The position numbers were made by a program, and so were the translations under genes. Shown here piece by piece: positions 41,240-50,373 of a stretch of 64,000 bases of DNA. Position 1 is the first letter of the stretch. Every line of letters begins with the position of its first letter. Source of the stretch: Pimelobacter simplex (GTDB lineage: Bacteria; Actinomycetota; Actinomycetes; Propionibacteriales; Nocardioidaceae); contig JADCLI010000014.1 of NCBI GenBank assembly GCA_016803235.1, positions 1-64,000 on the forward strand. The letters are read 5' to 3'. The notes below the pieces were generated by a model. The model was given only the letters and a program-made list of their open reading frames with translations. It ran no database searches and was not told where the DNA came from.

Positions 41240-41889
41240 GCGGAGGCCTCGAAGGAGTCGAGGATGACGTCGATGCCGTCGAGGAACACCTCGCGGCCGG
41301 TGAGGGCCAGGAGGTCGGGGAGCACGGCCGCGAGCGAGGGGTGGCGCAGCGGGTCGACGGCCCGCAGGTCGCCGACCCAGCTGGAGGCCGGGATGCCGGC
41401 GATCTCCTGGAGGCGTTGCTGGGACAGCGTGGCGGCAGCGGCCAGCACGTAGCTGGAGTACGCCGCGTAGCAGCGCACGACCTGCTGCTGGTCCAACCCG
41501 GCCCGCTGGAGCTGGGTCAGGATCCACTCGATCACCTCGAGCTCGCCGGGGCCGCCGGTCGAGATGGCCGTCGCCTCGGCGCCGATCTGCGGGTGGGCCG
41601 CGAAGACGTCGATGGTGCTGACCGCGCCCTCGCGCAGCTGGTCGCGCCACGGTGCGTCCCGGTCGACGCTCGCGAGCGAGGTGGCGATCAGCCCGTCGAG
41701 CAGGGCCGCCATCAGCTCCTCCTTGTCGCGGAAGCGGCGGTAGATCGCGGTCGGGTCCGCGCCCAGCGCAGCCCCCAGGCTGCGGAAGGTCAGGGCGGCG
41801 CCGCTCGCGGCGAGCTCGGTCGCGGTCGCGAGGATCGCCTCGCGGTCCAGCGCGCCGCGCTCCTTCGCGCGGCGGGTGTCGGCACTCAT
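41230..41889 (-). CDS. TetR family regulator of the amidohydrolase/oxidase operon
   Basis: A 219-residue TetR-type repressor. The helix-turn-helix is FRSLGAALGADPTAIYRRFR, followed by KEELMAALLDGL. The rest is the ligand-binding domain with a TetR_C-like helix pattern. ATG 41889 has AGGAGG 5 bases upstream. It is divergent from the amidohydrolase-oxidase operon, with a three-fold operator in between. Confidence 0.9.
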   Translation of the reverse strand: MSADTRRAKERGALDREAILATATELAASGAALTFRSLGAALGADPTAIYRRFRDKEELMAALLDGLIATSLASVDRDAPWRDQLREGAVSTIDVFAAHPQIGAEATAISTGGPGELEVIEWILTQLQRAGLDQQQVVRCYAAYSSYVLAAAATLSQQRLQEIAGIPASSWVGDLRAVDPLRHPSLAAVLPDLLALTGREVFLDGIDVILDSFEASAQD

Positions 41890-41923
41890 CTGTCCTCCTC
41901 GTTTCGGATCACCCTACCTGCCG

Positions 41924-41973
41924 CAACGGTGTTGGCAACGCCGTTGACAACGCTGTTGGCGCACGCTTAGCGT
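41924..41973. promoter_or_regulatory. three phased TetR half-palindromes and promoter
   Basis: CAACGGTGTTG (41924-41934), CAACGCCGTTG (41936-41946) and CAACGCTGTTG (41948-41958) repeat with an exact 12-base period; each is CAAC-N3-GTTG. TTGACA (41944-41949) and, after 18 bases, TAGCGT (41968-41973) give a promoter for the plus-strand operon with its -35 box inside the operator. The ATG of tetR lies 35 bases to the left. Confidence 0.75.
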
Positions 41974-42024
41974 ACCGGCAGACGTGACCCCGACCACACC
42001 CCGAACACACCCCGAGGAACTCCC

Positions 42025-43665
42025 TTGAGCACGTACGCAGACCTCCTGTTCACCGGTGGCCCGGTCCACCTCGGCAACACCGCCCGTAGTCGAGCGACCG
42101 CCGTCGCGGTGACGGGGGAGCGGATCGTCGCGGTGGGCCACGACGAGCTGCGCGAGCTCGTCGGCCCCGCCACCGAGGTCGTCGACCTCGGCGGCCGGCT
42201 GCTCGTCCCCGGCTTCCAGGACGCCCACGTGCACCCCGTCGGTGCCGGCGTCGAGCTCGGGCAGTGCGACCTCACCGAGACCGTCGACGTCGAGGAGTAC
42301 CGCCGCCGGATCGCGGCCTACGCCGCTGCCCACCCTGACCGGCCGTGGATCACCGGCGGTGGGTGGTCGATGGAGAGCTTCCCCGGCGGTGCGCCGGACC
42401 GGGCCTTCCTCGACGCGATCGTCGCGGACCGCCCGGTCTACCTGGCCAACCGCGACCATCACGGCGCCTGGGCCAACAGCCGAGCCCTCGAGCTCGCCGG
42501 CATCGACGCCCGGACCCCGGACCCGGTCGACGGCCGGATCGAGCGCGACGCGGACGGCGTCCCCACCGGGATGCTGCAGGAGGGCGCGATGCACCTGGTC
42601 GCAGCCGTCGTCCCGGACACGACCCGCGAGGAGAAGCTCGCCGGGCTGCTGCGCGCCCAGGAGGTGCTGCACTCGCTCGGCATCACCGCCTGGCAGGACG
42701 CGCTGGTCGGCAACAACCCCGTCATGAGCGACACATCGACCGCCTACGCCGACGCGCTGGACGCCGACCTGCTGACCGCCCGCGTCGTGGGAGCCCTGTG
42801 GTGGAGCCGCGACCGTGGCGCCGAGCAGATCGAGGACCTGCTGGCCGCCCGCGAGGCGATGACCCGCGGCGGCTTCCGCGCCACGAGCGTCAAGATCATG
42901 CAGGACGGCATCGCAGAGAACCACACGGCCGCGATGATCAACCCCTACGGCACGGGCTGCGGGTGCCGCGACGCCGGTGACCACCGAGGTCTGTCGTTCG
43001 TCGACCCCGAGGCGCTCAAGGAGCACGTCACCGCGCTCGACGCGCACGGCTTCCAGGTGCACTTCCACGCGCTCGGCGACCGCGCCGTCCGCGAGGCGCT
43101 CGACGCCATCGAGGTGGCGCGCCACAAGAACGGGTTCACCGACGGTCGGCACCACCTCGCCCACCTGCAGGTCGTGCACCCCGACGACGTCGCGCGCTTC
43201 CGGACGCTCGGCGCGAGCGCCAACATCCAAGCGCTCTGGGCCGCGCACGAGCCGCAGATGGACGAGCTCACCATCCCGTTCCTCGGCCCGGAGCGGTCGG
43301 CCTGGCAGTACCCCTTCGGCTCGCTCCTGCGCACCGGCGCGGTGCTGGCAGCGGGCAGCGACTGGCCGGTCAGCAGCGCGGACCCGGTCCTCGGGATCCA
43401 CGTCGCGGTCAACCGGGTCGAGCCGGACACCGACAACCCGGTGTTCTACGCCGACGAGCGGATCGACCTGGGCAGCGCGCTGGCGGCGTACACCTCGGGG
43501 ACGGCTTACGTGAACCACCTCGACGACACCGGCACCATGGCCGTCGGCAACCTCGCCGACCTCGCGGTGCTCGACCGCGACCCCTTCGACGGCCCGGCCA
43601 CCGACATCTGGGACACCCACGTCGAGCAGACGTTCGTCGGCGGAGCGCGGGTCTTCGCGCGATGA
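42025..43665 (+). CDS. amidohydrolase family 3 protein (YtcJ-like)
   Basis: A 546-residue metal-dependent hydrolase. The first metal pair is GFQDAHVHPVG, followed by ANRDHHGAWANS, the carboxylated-Lys region SVKIMQDG, VHFHALGDRAVREALDAIE and the last ligand Asp in GSDWPVSS. Related enzymes deacylate or hydrolyse amides and N-substituted compounds, and the substrate cannot be read. The start is TTG 42025 (MSTYAD) with GAGGA upstream; no better start exists nearby. It is the first gene of the operon and overlaps the oxidase gene by 4 bases. It could release an amine from an imported amide for the next enzyme. Confidence 0.85.
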   Translation: MSTYADLLFTGGPVHLGNTARSRATAVAVTGERIVAVGHDELRELVGPATEVVDLGGRLLVPGFQDAHVHPVGAGVELGQCDLTETVDVEEYRRRIAAYAAAHPDRPWITGGGWSMESFPGGAPDRAFLDAIVADRPVYLANRDHHGAWANSRALELAGIDARTPDPVDGRIERDADGVPTGMLQEGAMHLVAAVVPDTTREEKLAGLLRAQEVLHSLGITAWQDALVGNNPVMSDTSTAYADALDADLLTARVVGALWWSRDRGAEQIEDLLAAREAMTRGGFRATSVKIMQDGIAENHTAAMINPYGTGCGCRDAGDHRGLSFVDPEALKEHVTALDAHGFQVHFHALGDRAVREALDAIEVARHKNGFTDGRHHLAHLQVVHPDDVARFRTLGASANIQALWAAHEPQMDELTIPFLGPERSAWQYPFGSLLRTGAVLAAGSDWPVSSADPVLGIHVAVNRVEPDTDNPVFYADERIDLGSALAAYTSGTAYVNHLDDTGTMAVGNLADLAVLDRDPFDGPATDIWDTHVEQTFVGGARVFAR

Positions 43666-45050
43666 CCACCACGCTCACCGGCGACGCACTCGCCACCACG
43701 AGACCGGAGCCGTTCTGGCTCGACAGCCCGGACCGGCCGCAGCCGCGTCCTCGACTCGAGGGCGACGTGCACTGCGACCTCGCGGTCGTCGGCGGCGGCT
43801 ACTGCGGCCTGTGGACCGCGCTGCGTGCCAAGGAGCGCCACCCCGAACGCGACGTCGTCCTGGTCGAGGCCGACCGGATCGGCGGGGCGGCGAGCGGCCG
43901 CAACGGCGGCTTCTGCGAGGCCAGCCTCACCCACGGCGAGGCCAATGGCCGCGCCCGCTGGCCCGCCGAGGCGGACCGGCTCGAGGAGCTCGGCCTGGCC
44001 AACCTCGACGAGATCGAGGCGACCCTGCGGCGCTACGGCATCGACTGCGACTTCCGGCGCACCGGCGTGCTCAACGTCGCCACCCGACCGCACGAGGTCG
44101 ACGAGCTGCGGGCGGGCGCCGACGGCGACCGCACGGTCTTCCTCGACTCGGCGGCGGTGCGCGCGGAGGTCGCCTCGCCGACGTACCTCGCCGGGCTGTG
44201 GAGCAAGGACACCTGCGCGACCGTGGACCCCGCCCGCCTCGCGTGGGGCCTGGCGGCCGCGGCCGAGCGGCTCGGCGTGCGCATCGTCGAGGGGACCTCA
44301 GCAGAGCGGATCCGCCGCTCCGGCGGGCGGATCGCGGTCCACACCGCCCACGGCACGGTCCACGCGCGGCAGGTCGCGCTCGGCACCAACGCCTACCGAC
44401 CGCTGCTGCGCCGCCTCCGGCTCGCCACCGTCCCGGTCTACGACTACGCGCTGATGACCGAGCCGCTCACCGACGAGCAGCTGGCCTCCATCGGCTGGAC
44501 CCACCGGCAGGGCCTGGCCGACTGCGGCAATCAGTTCCACTACTACCGGCTGACCGCGGACAACCGGATCCTGTGGGGCGGCTACGACGCCGTCTATCAC
44601 TACGGGCGGCAGGTGCGGGCGTCGTACGACCAGCGCCAGAAGACCTTCGACCTCCTCGCCCGCCAGTTCCTCGCGACCTTCCCGCAGCTGGCCGGCATCC
44701 GCTTCAGCCACCAGTGGGGCGGCGCGATCGACACCTGCACGCGCTTCTGCGCCTTCTTCGGCACCGCGTACGGCGGCCGTGTGGCCTATGCGCTCGGCTT
44801 CACCGGCCTCGGGGTCGGCGCCACCCGGTTCGGCGCCGACGTGATGCTCGACCTGCTCGCCGGCGAGGACTCCGAGCGCACCCGGCTGGCGATGGTGCGC
44901 CAGCGGCCGCTGCCCTTCCCCCCGGAGCCCGTCGCGTGGCTCGGCATCCAGCTCACCCGCTGGTCGCTCGCCCGGGCCAACGCCCGCGCCGGCCGCCGCA
45001 ACCCCTGGCTCCGCCTGCTCGACCGCCTCGGACTCGGGTTCGACTCGTGA
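43662..45050 (+). CDS. FAD-dependent amine oxidase (PuuB/DAO type), paralogue of 57303-58718
   Basis: A 462-residue flavoprotein. The FAD site is AVVGGGYCGLWTALRAKERH and the conserved segment is SGRNGGFCEASLTHGEANG; near the C-terminus is GFTGLGVGATRFGADVMLDL. Family members oxidise gamma-glutamylputrescine, glycine betaine relatives or other secondary amines to imines and aldehydes. A second copy with the same segments is at 57303-58718, so the genome has two related oxidases in separate operons. Start ATG 43662 overlaps the amidohydrolase stop. It is followed by the ABC importer. Confidence 0.87.
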   Translation: MTTTLTGDALATTRPEPFWLDSPDRPQPRPRLEGDVHCDLAVVGGGYCGLWTALRAKERHPERDVVLVEADRIGGAASGRNGGFCEASLTHGEANGRARWPAEADRLEELGLANLDEIEATLRRYGIDCDFRRTGVLNVATRPHEVDELRAGADGDRTVFLDSAAVRAEVASPTYLAGLWSKDTCATVDPARLAWGLAAAAERLGVRIVEGTSAERIRRSGGRIAVHTAHGTVHARQVALGTNAYRPLLRRLRLATVPVYDYALMTEPLTDEQLASIGWTHRQGLADCGNQFHYYRLTADNRILWGGYDAVYHYGRQVRASYDQRQKTFDLLARQFLATFPQLAGIRFSHQWGGAIDTCTRFCAFFGTAYGGRVAYALGFTGLGVGATRFGADVMLDLLAGEDSERTRLAMVRQRPLPFPPEPVAWLGIQLTRWSLARANARAGRRNPWLRLLDRLGLGFDS

Positions 45051-45081
45051 ACCACCCGCAGAACAACCCAGGAGAAACCTC

Positions 45082-46704
45082 GTGAACCGACGCAACCTCA
45101 CGCGCATCACCGCGCTGCTCCTCACCTGCACCGTGGCCGTCGGTTGCGGGCGATCCGCCGAGAGCCCGACGACCTCCAGGACGGCGGGCGACCTCAAGCC
45201 CACCACGGCTGCCGCCACCAAGGACGCGGACGCGATCACCTGGGCGGTCTACCGCGACGTGCAGACGATCGACCCGATCTACGTCTTCGACTACCCGGAC
45301 AACACCGCCCTGACCCTGTTCTGCGAGTCGCTGCTGCGCACGCGGCCGGACGGCACCATCACCGACGGTCTCGCGTCCCTCTCGCGCACCGACGCGACCA
45401 CGCTGGTCCTCGACATCGACCCCGACGCGACCTTCTGGGACGGCAGCCCGGTCACGGCCGACGACGTCGTCCACAGCCTCGAGCGGCAGCGCGACCCCGA
45501 GCTCGGCGGGTTCTACGCCGCGACCTTCAGCCGGGTCGACACGATCGAGGCGACCGGCGACCGCCAGGTCACCCTGACGCTCAGCCAGGCCGACTACTGG
45601 CTCGACGGCGAGCTCGCGTCGCTGCCGGGCGTCGTGGTGCAGCGGAAGTACGTCGAGGCCAAGGGCGCCGACTACGGCACGCCGTCGGGCGGCGTGATGT
45701 GCTCGGGCGCCTACGAGTTCGACTCGTGGTCTCCGGCCAGCGGCGTCGTCGCCGTCCCGAACGAGGACTACTGGGGCGAGGCCGACCCGCGGGTCGCGAA
45801 GATCACCGTGAAGGGCGTCGTCGACGAGGCCGCCCTCACCTCCTCGCTCATCGCCGGTGAGATCGGTGGCACCTACCCGCCCGCCATCTCGACCCTGCCG
45901 GTGCTGGAGGAGAACGACGCCGTCACCGTCACGCAGGGTCCCGGCTACGCCACGGCCGCGCTCGTGATCAGCGACCTCGAGGGGACGCTCGGCGACGTGA
46001 AGGTGCGCCAGGCACTCTCCCTCGCGCTGGACCGCAAGGGTGTCGTCGACAACGTCTTCCACGGCGCCGCCGAGGACGCCCGCTGGCTCGCCAACCCCGG
46101 CACCTTCGCGTCGGCGCGCGAGACCTACCAGGCGGCGTACGACGACAGCCCGGTCCTCGAGCAGGACGTCGAGAGGGCCAAGCAGCTCATCGAGGAGGCC
46201 GGCGCCACGGGGAGGACGATCACCATCGGCATGTCGTCGGCCATCCCGGACATCGCCTACGAGGCCGGCGCGTTCAAGACCGCGGGCGAGAGGATCGGCC
46301 TGAAGGTCGAGTTCAAGTCGGTGTCGGCCGAGGCCTTCATCAACTTCTTCATCGACCCCAAGGCGCGTGAGGGCGTCGACGCCTTCCCGACGGTGACCTA
46401 CGGCGACTACGCGGACCCGGCCGCCCTCTCGGCCACGGTCGTGCTGCCGGACGGCGCCCAGAACTACTCGGGCTTCAACGACCCCGAGATCACCCGCCTG
46501 ATGGAGGAGGCGCGAGGCACCGAGGACGCCGAGGCCCGAGCGGAGCTGGTCATCGAGGCACAGCGGCGCACCATGGAGCTGCTGCCGTGGATCCCGACCG
46601 CCCAGCCCAACGCGGTCCTCGTCACCAACAACGAGCTCACGGGTGCCGTCTCGTCGTTCGCCTACATGTCCTCACCGTGGGCCGAGAACCTGGGAGCACG
46701 CTGA
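45082..46704 (+). CDS. oligopeptide-type ABC transporter substrate-binding lipoprotein
   Basis: A 540-residue extracellular solute-binding protein of the OppA/family-5 type. The signal ends in a lipobox (TVAVGC) and the mature part shows DPDATFWDGSPVTADDVVHS and VRQALSLALDRKGVVDNVF, which are diagnostic. The ligand may be a peptide, an amide or a polyamine-like compound, to fit the neighbouring hydrolase and oxidase. GTG 45082 with an AGGAGA ribosome binding site is the start. Confidence 0.92.
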   Translation: MNRRNLTRITALLLTCTVAVGCGRSAESPTTSRTAGDLKPTTAAATKDADAITWAVYRDVQTIDPIYVFDYPDNTALTLFCESLLRTRPDGTITDGLASLSRTDATTLVLDIDPDATFWDGSPVTADDVVHSLERQRDPELGGFYAATFSRVDTIEATGDRQVTLTLSQADYWLDGELASLPGVVVQRKYVEAKGADYGTPSGGVMCSGAYEFDSWSPASGVVAVPNEDYWGEADPRVAKITVKGVVDEAALTSSLIAGEIGGTYPPAISTLPVLEENDAVTVTQGPGYATAALVISDLEGTLGDVKVRQALSLALDRKGVVDNVFHGAAEDARWLANPGTFASARETYQAAYDDSPVLEQDVERAKQLIEEAGATGRTITIGMSSAIPDIAYEAGAFKTAGERIGLKVEFKSVSAEAFINFFIDPKAREGVDAFPTVTYGDYADPAALSATVVLPDGAQNYSGFNDPEITRLMEEARGTEDAEARAELVIEAQRRTMELLPWIPTAQPNAVLVTNNELTGAVSSFAYMSSPWAENLGAR

Positions 46705-46706
46705 CC

Positions 46707-47657
46707 ATGCGGATCGGCTATCTGCTGCGCCGGGTCGCGATGCTGGCGGTGACGCTCCTCGTCGCCAGCTTCGTGATCTTCGCAGCGACCTACGTCGCGC
46801 CGGGCAACCCGCTCGCCGCGCTCTCCGGCGGCAAGTCGCTGTCGCCGGAGGCGCAGACGGCTCTCGAGCGCCGCTACCACCTCGACGAGCCGTTCCTCGC
46901 GCAGTACTGGCACTGGTTGAGCGGCGCCGTGCGCGGTGACCTCGGGGTGTCGATCCCGCTGCACGAGGACGTGTCGACGCTCATCGCCGACCGCGCCTGG
47001 ATCACGCTGAGCCTGGTGCTGTACGCCGCGGTGATCATCGTCATCCTCGGCATCGGCCTGGGCCTGCTCGCCGGGCTGCGACCGGGCTGGATCGACTCCT
47101 CGGTCCTGGTCATCTCCTCGATGGCGGCGGCCGTCCCGGCCTTCGTCGCGGCGATCGTGCTGATCGCGGTGTTCGCGGTCTCCCTCGGGTGGTTCCCGAC
47201 GATCGGCACCGGTGACGGCTTCCTCGGGCATCTGGAGCACCTGACCCTGCCGGCGGTCGCGCTGGCGCTGTCGTCGGTGGCGGTCGTGGCCCGGGTGACC
47301 CGGACCGCGATCCGCGAGGAGGTGGCGCGCGAGCACGTGCAGACCGCCATCAGCCGGGGCATCCCGCAGCACCTCGTGGTCACGCGGCACGTGCTGCGCA
47401 ACGCGGCCATCCCGATCACCACGGTCACCGGCGTGACCATCGCGAGCCTGATCGCGATCTCGTCGGTGGTCGAGACCTCCTTCGGTCTCAACGGCCTGGG
47501 GCAGTACCTCGTGAAGTCGGCACAGGGCAAGGACATCGCCGTCGTGCAGGGCATCTCGCTCGTGCTGGTGGTGGCGTTCGTGCTGGTCAACCTCGTGGTC
47601 GACACGATGTACGCCGTCCTCGACCCGCGGGTCGAGCTCGGCGCGAGGGCAGCGTGA
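46707..47657 (+). CDS. oligopeptide-type ABC transporter permease (OppB-like)
   Basis: A 316-residue permease with the OppB/DppB N-terminus (LLRRVAMLAVTLLVASFVIF), six hydrophobic segments and the EAA loop TAISRGIPQHLVVTRHVLRN. It pairs with the next permease to form the membrane channel. ATG 46707 starts two bases after the binding-protein stop. Confidence 0.93.
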   Translation: MRIGYLLRRVAMLAVTLLVASFVIFAATYVAPGNPLAALSGGKSLSPEAQTALERRYHLDEPFLAQYWHWLSGAVRGDLGVSIPLHEDVSTLIADRAWITLSLVLYAAVIIVILGIGLGLLAGLRPGWIDSSVLVISSMAAAVPAFVAAIVLIAVFAVSLGWFPTIGTGDGFLGHLEHLTLPAVALALSSVAVVARVTRTAIREEVAREHVQTAISRGIPQHLVVTRHVLRNAAIPITTVTGVTIASLIAISSVVETSFGLNGLGQYLVKSAQGKDIAVVQGISLVLVVAFVLVNLVVDTMYAVLDPRVELGARAA

Positions 47658-48523
47658 GCGCCGTCGCCGCCCCGGTCGCGGGGACGAGGCCGGTCCGCGG
47701 GCGTCGTCGTACCGGGCTCGGGGCGACCGGCTGGGTCTCCGCGGCCGTGGTCGGCCTCGCCACCCTCGTCGCCGTCGTCGGACCGCTGGTCGCGCCGCAC
47801 GACCCGAACCAGGCCGACCTGGTGCAGGCCTGGATCGGCCCGGGTGGGGACCACCTGGTCGGCCTCGACGTGCAGGGCCGGGACGTGCTGTCCCGGATCC
47901 TCGCCGGTGCCCGCTCCTCGATGCTCGGGCCGCTGCTCATCGTCGTGATCTGCATGCTGGTGGGCTCGTTGCTCGGCCTGGTGTCCGCGTGGCGCGGCGG
48001 CATGGTCGACGCGGGTGTCTCGGCGGGCCTCGACATCCTGTTCGCCTTCCCGGGCGTGCTGCTGGCGGCACTCACGGCCGCGGTGTTCGGCGCCGGCCTG
48101 TGGGCGGCCGTGCTCGCGATGGCGGTGGCCTACACGCCCTTCGTGGCCCGGCTGCTGCGTGGTGCCATGCTCAAGGAGCGCAACCAGCCCTACATCACGG
48201 CGTTGGAGGTGCAGGGCCTCGGGGCCACCGCGATCTGCCTGCGGCACGTGCTGCCCAATGTGTTCCCCTTCATGGTCGCCCAGGGCTCGATCCTGTTCGG
48301 GTACGCGGTGCTCGACCTCGCGGTCATCTCCTACCTCGGCATCGGCGTGCAGCCGCCCGACCCGGACTGGGGCGTGATGATCTCGGAGAACCAGTCGGGC
48401 ATCCTGCTCGGCTACCCGCTGCCCGCGCTGTGTGCCGGCGCCTGCATCGTCGCGGTCGTCGTGGCCATGAACCTGCTCGGTGAGCGGCTCCTCGAGCGGG
48501 CCGGGAAGGACGGTGGCCGATGA
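47654..48523 (+). CDS. oligopeptide-type ABC transporter permease (OppC-like)
   Basis: A 289-residue permease. The cytoplasmic N-terminus leads into a first helix, and the OppC-type PNQADLVQAWIGPGGDHLVG, GLDVQGRDVLSRILAGARSS and EVQGLGATAICLRHVLPNVF (EAA loop) follow. GTG 47654 overlaps the OppB-like stop by 4 bases. Confidence 0.93.
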   Translation: MSAVAAPVAGTRPVRGRRRTGLGATGWVSAAVVGLATLVAVVGPLVAPHDPNQADLVQAWIGPGGDHLVGLDVQGRDVLSRILAGARSSMLGPLLIVVICMLVGSLLGLVSAWRGGMVDAGVSAGLDILFAFPGVLLAALTAAVFGAGLWAAVLAMAVAYTPFVARLLRGAMLKERNQPYITALEVQGLGATAICLRHVLPNVFPFMVAQGSILFGYAVLDLAVISYLGIGVQPPDPDWGVMISENQSGILLGYPLPALCAGACIVAVVVAMNLLGERLLERAGKDGGR

Positions 48524-49524
48524 ACCACCCCGAGAGTGCCCCGCTGCTCGAGGTCGACCGCCTCGGCCTCGACCTGCTCGTCGGTGGCGTGCACCGCTCG
48601 GTCCTGCGCGACGTGTCGTTCTCCGTCGCGCAGGGCGAGGCGGTCGGTCTCGTCGGCGAGTCCGGCTCGGGCAAGTCGATGACCGTGCGGGCGATCGACC
48701 GGCTGCTGCCGGCCGGCGCGCGCCAGCGCGGCAGCATCCGGTTCGACGGCAAGGACGTCGTGAGCCTCTCCGGCGCGGCACTGCGCAGCTACCGGGCCGA
48801 GGTCGCCGTCGTCTTCCAGGACCCGCGGGTGCACATCAACCCGGTCCGCAGGGTCGGTGACTTCATGACCGAGGTCCTGCGCACCAACCGCTCGGTCAGG
48901 AGGAGGGACGCCGGGGCGCGGGCCGTCGAGATGCTCGCGAAGGTCGGCATCCCCGACGGCGAGCGGCGTCTCGACCAGTACCCGCACGAGCTCTCCGGCG
49001 GCCTGTTGCAGCGGGTGATGATCGCCAGCACGCTGTTGACCGCGCCCCGGCTGCTGCTCGCCGACGAGCCGACGACCGCGCTGGACGTGACCACGCAGGC
49101 CGAGATCATGGGCCTGCTCGACGAGCTGCGCAGCGACCTGGGGCTGTCGATCCTGTTCATCACCCACGACCTCGACCTGGCCGCCGCGGTGTGCGACCGA
49201 ACCGCGGTCATGTACGCCGGCGAGATCGTCGAGGTGCGCGAGTCCCGGTTGCTCCACGACGACCCGCTGCACCCCTACACCGCGGCGCTCGGCGCCGCCC
49301 GCCCGCTGCTCGACCGGACCGCCCGGCTGGTCGCGGTGCCCGGCCGGCCGCTCTCGGCGCTGGAGGCGCCGACCGACGGCTGCGCGTTCGCCGGCCGCTG
49401 CCCATACGTCGAACCGACCTGCACGTCCGCCGCCCCGGTGCTCGTGCCCGCCGACGGCGGCGCCGCCCGGTGCGTCCGCGTCGAGGCGCTGCGCGGAACC
49501 CTGGGAGGAGTGCCCCATGCCTGA
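48520..49524 (+). CDS. oligopeptide-type ABC transporter ATPase (OppD-like)
   Basis: A 334-residue ATPase: Walker A GESGSGKSM, signature LSGGLLQR, Walker B LLLADEPTTALD. The C-terminus has the oligopeptide-transporter motif CAFAGRCPYVEPTC. ATG 48520 overlaps the OppC-like stop. It overlaps the next ATPase by 8 bases. Confidence 0.93.
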   Translation: MNHPESAPLLEVDRLGLDLLVGGVHRSVLRDVSFSVAQGEAVGLVGESGSGKSMTVRAIDRLLPAGARQRGSIRFDGKDVVSLSGAALRSYRAEVAVVFQDPRVHINPVRRVGDFMTEVLRTNRSVRRRDAGARAVEMLAKVGIPDGERRLDQYPHELSGGLLQRVMIASTLLTAPRLLLADEPTTALDVTTQAEIMGLLDELRSDLGLSILFITHDLDLAAAVCDRTAVMYAGEIVEVRESRLLHDDPLHPYTAALGAARPLLDRTARLVAVPGRPLSALEAPTDGCAFAGRCPYVEPTCTSAAPVLVPADGGAARCVRVEALRGTLGGVPHA

Positions 49525-50362
49525 CGTCTCCGATCCGGTCCTCGAGGTCGTCGGCCTGCGCAAGACCTTCGGCGACGTGGTCGCGGTGGAGGAGGTCTCC
49601 TTCGCCGTACGCCGGGGCGGGTCGCTCGCCATCGTCGGCGAGTCCGGCTCCGGCAAGACCACCGTCGCGAAGATGGTCACCGGCCAGGAGCGGCCCACCG
49701 CCGGCACCATCCGGGCCTGCGGTCGCGACCGCTCCGCCCCCGCTCGTGGGGGAGCGGAGCGGCGGTTGCGCGGCCGCGAGGTGCAGATCGTCTTCCAGGA
49801 TCCGTACTCCAGCCTCGACCCGCGCCAGCCGGTGGACCGCGCGATCGACGAGGTGCTTCGCCTGCACCGCCCGGACTGGTCGGCGCCCCAGCGCGCCGAG
49901 CGCGTGGTCGAGCTGGTCGGCATGGTCGGGCTCGACGATCGGCAGGGCAGTGCACTGCCCCGGGCGCTGTCCGGCGGGCAGCGGCAGCGGGTCGCCATCG
50001 CCCGCGCGCTCGCGGCCGAGCCGGAGGTGCTGATCCTCGACGAGTCGGTCGCCGCCCTGGACGTGTCGATCCAGGCGCAGGTGCTCAACCTGCTCATCGA
50101 CCTGCGCGAGCGGCTCGGGATCACCTACGTCCTGATCAGCCACGACCTCGCCGTGGTCCGCCAGCTCACCGAGACCGTCGTCGTCATGCACCGCGGCACG
50201 ATCGTCGAGCGTGGACGCACCGAGGACGTCCTCGACGCCCCGCAGCACGACTACACCCGCCGGCTGCGCGCCAGCGTCCCGACACCCGGCTGGGACCTGG
50301 CCGCCGTGCGACGGGCGCTGCACGAGACCCGCCCGGTGAGGCCGCTCACACCCAGTTGTTAG
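49517..50362 (+). CDS. oligopeptide-type ABC transporter ATPase (OppF-like)
   Basis: A 281-residue ATPase with Walker A GESGSGKTT, signature LSGGQRQR and Walker B VLILDESVAALD, where Ser replaces the usual Pro after DE. It is shorter than typical OppF (about 320) because the C-terminal Cys-rich motif is missing; the protein ends at LTPSC. With the OppD-like protein it powers the importer. Confidence 0.9.
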   Translation: MPDVSDPVLEVVGLRKTFGDVVAVEEVSFAVRRGGSLAIVGESGSGKTTVAKMVTGQERPTAGTIRACGRDRSAPARGGAERRLRGREVQIVFQDPYSSLDPRQPVDRAIDEVLRLHRPDWSAPQRAERVVELVGMVGLDDRQGSALPRALSGGQRQRVAIARALAAEPEVLILDESVAALDVSIQAQVLNLLIDLRERLGITYVLISHDLAVVRQLTETVVVMHRGTIVERGRTEDVLDAPQHDYTRRLRASVPTPGWDLAAVRRALHETRPVRPLTPSC

Positions 50363-50373
50363 CCTCGGGAGTG

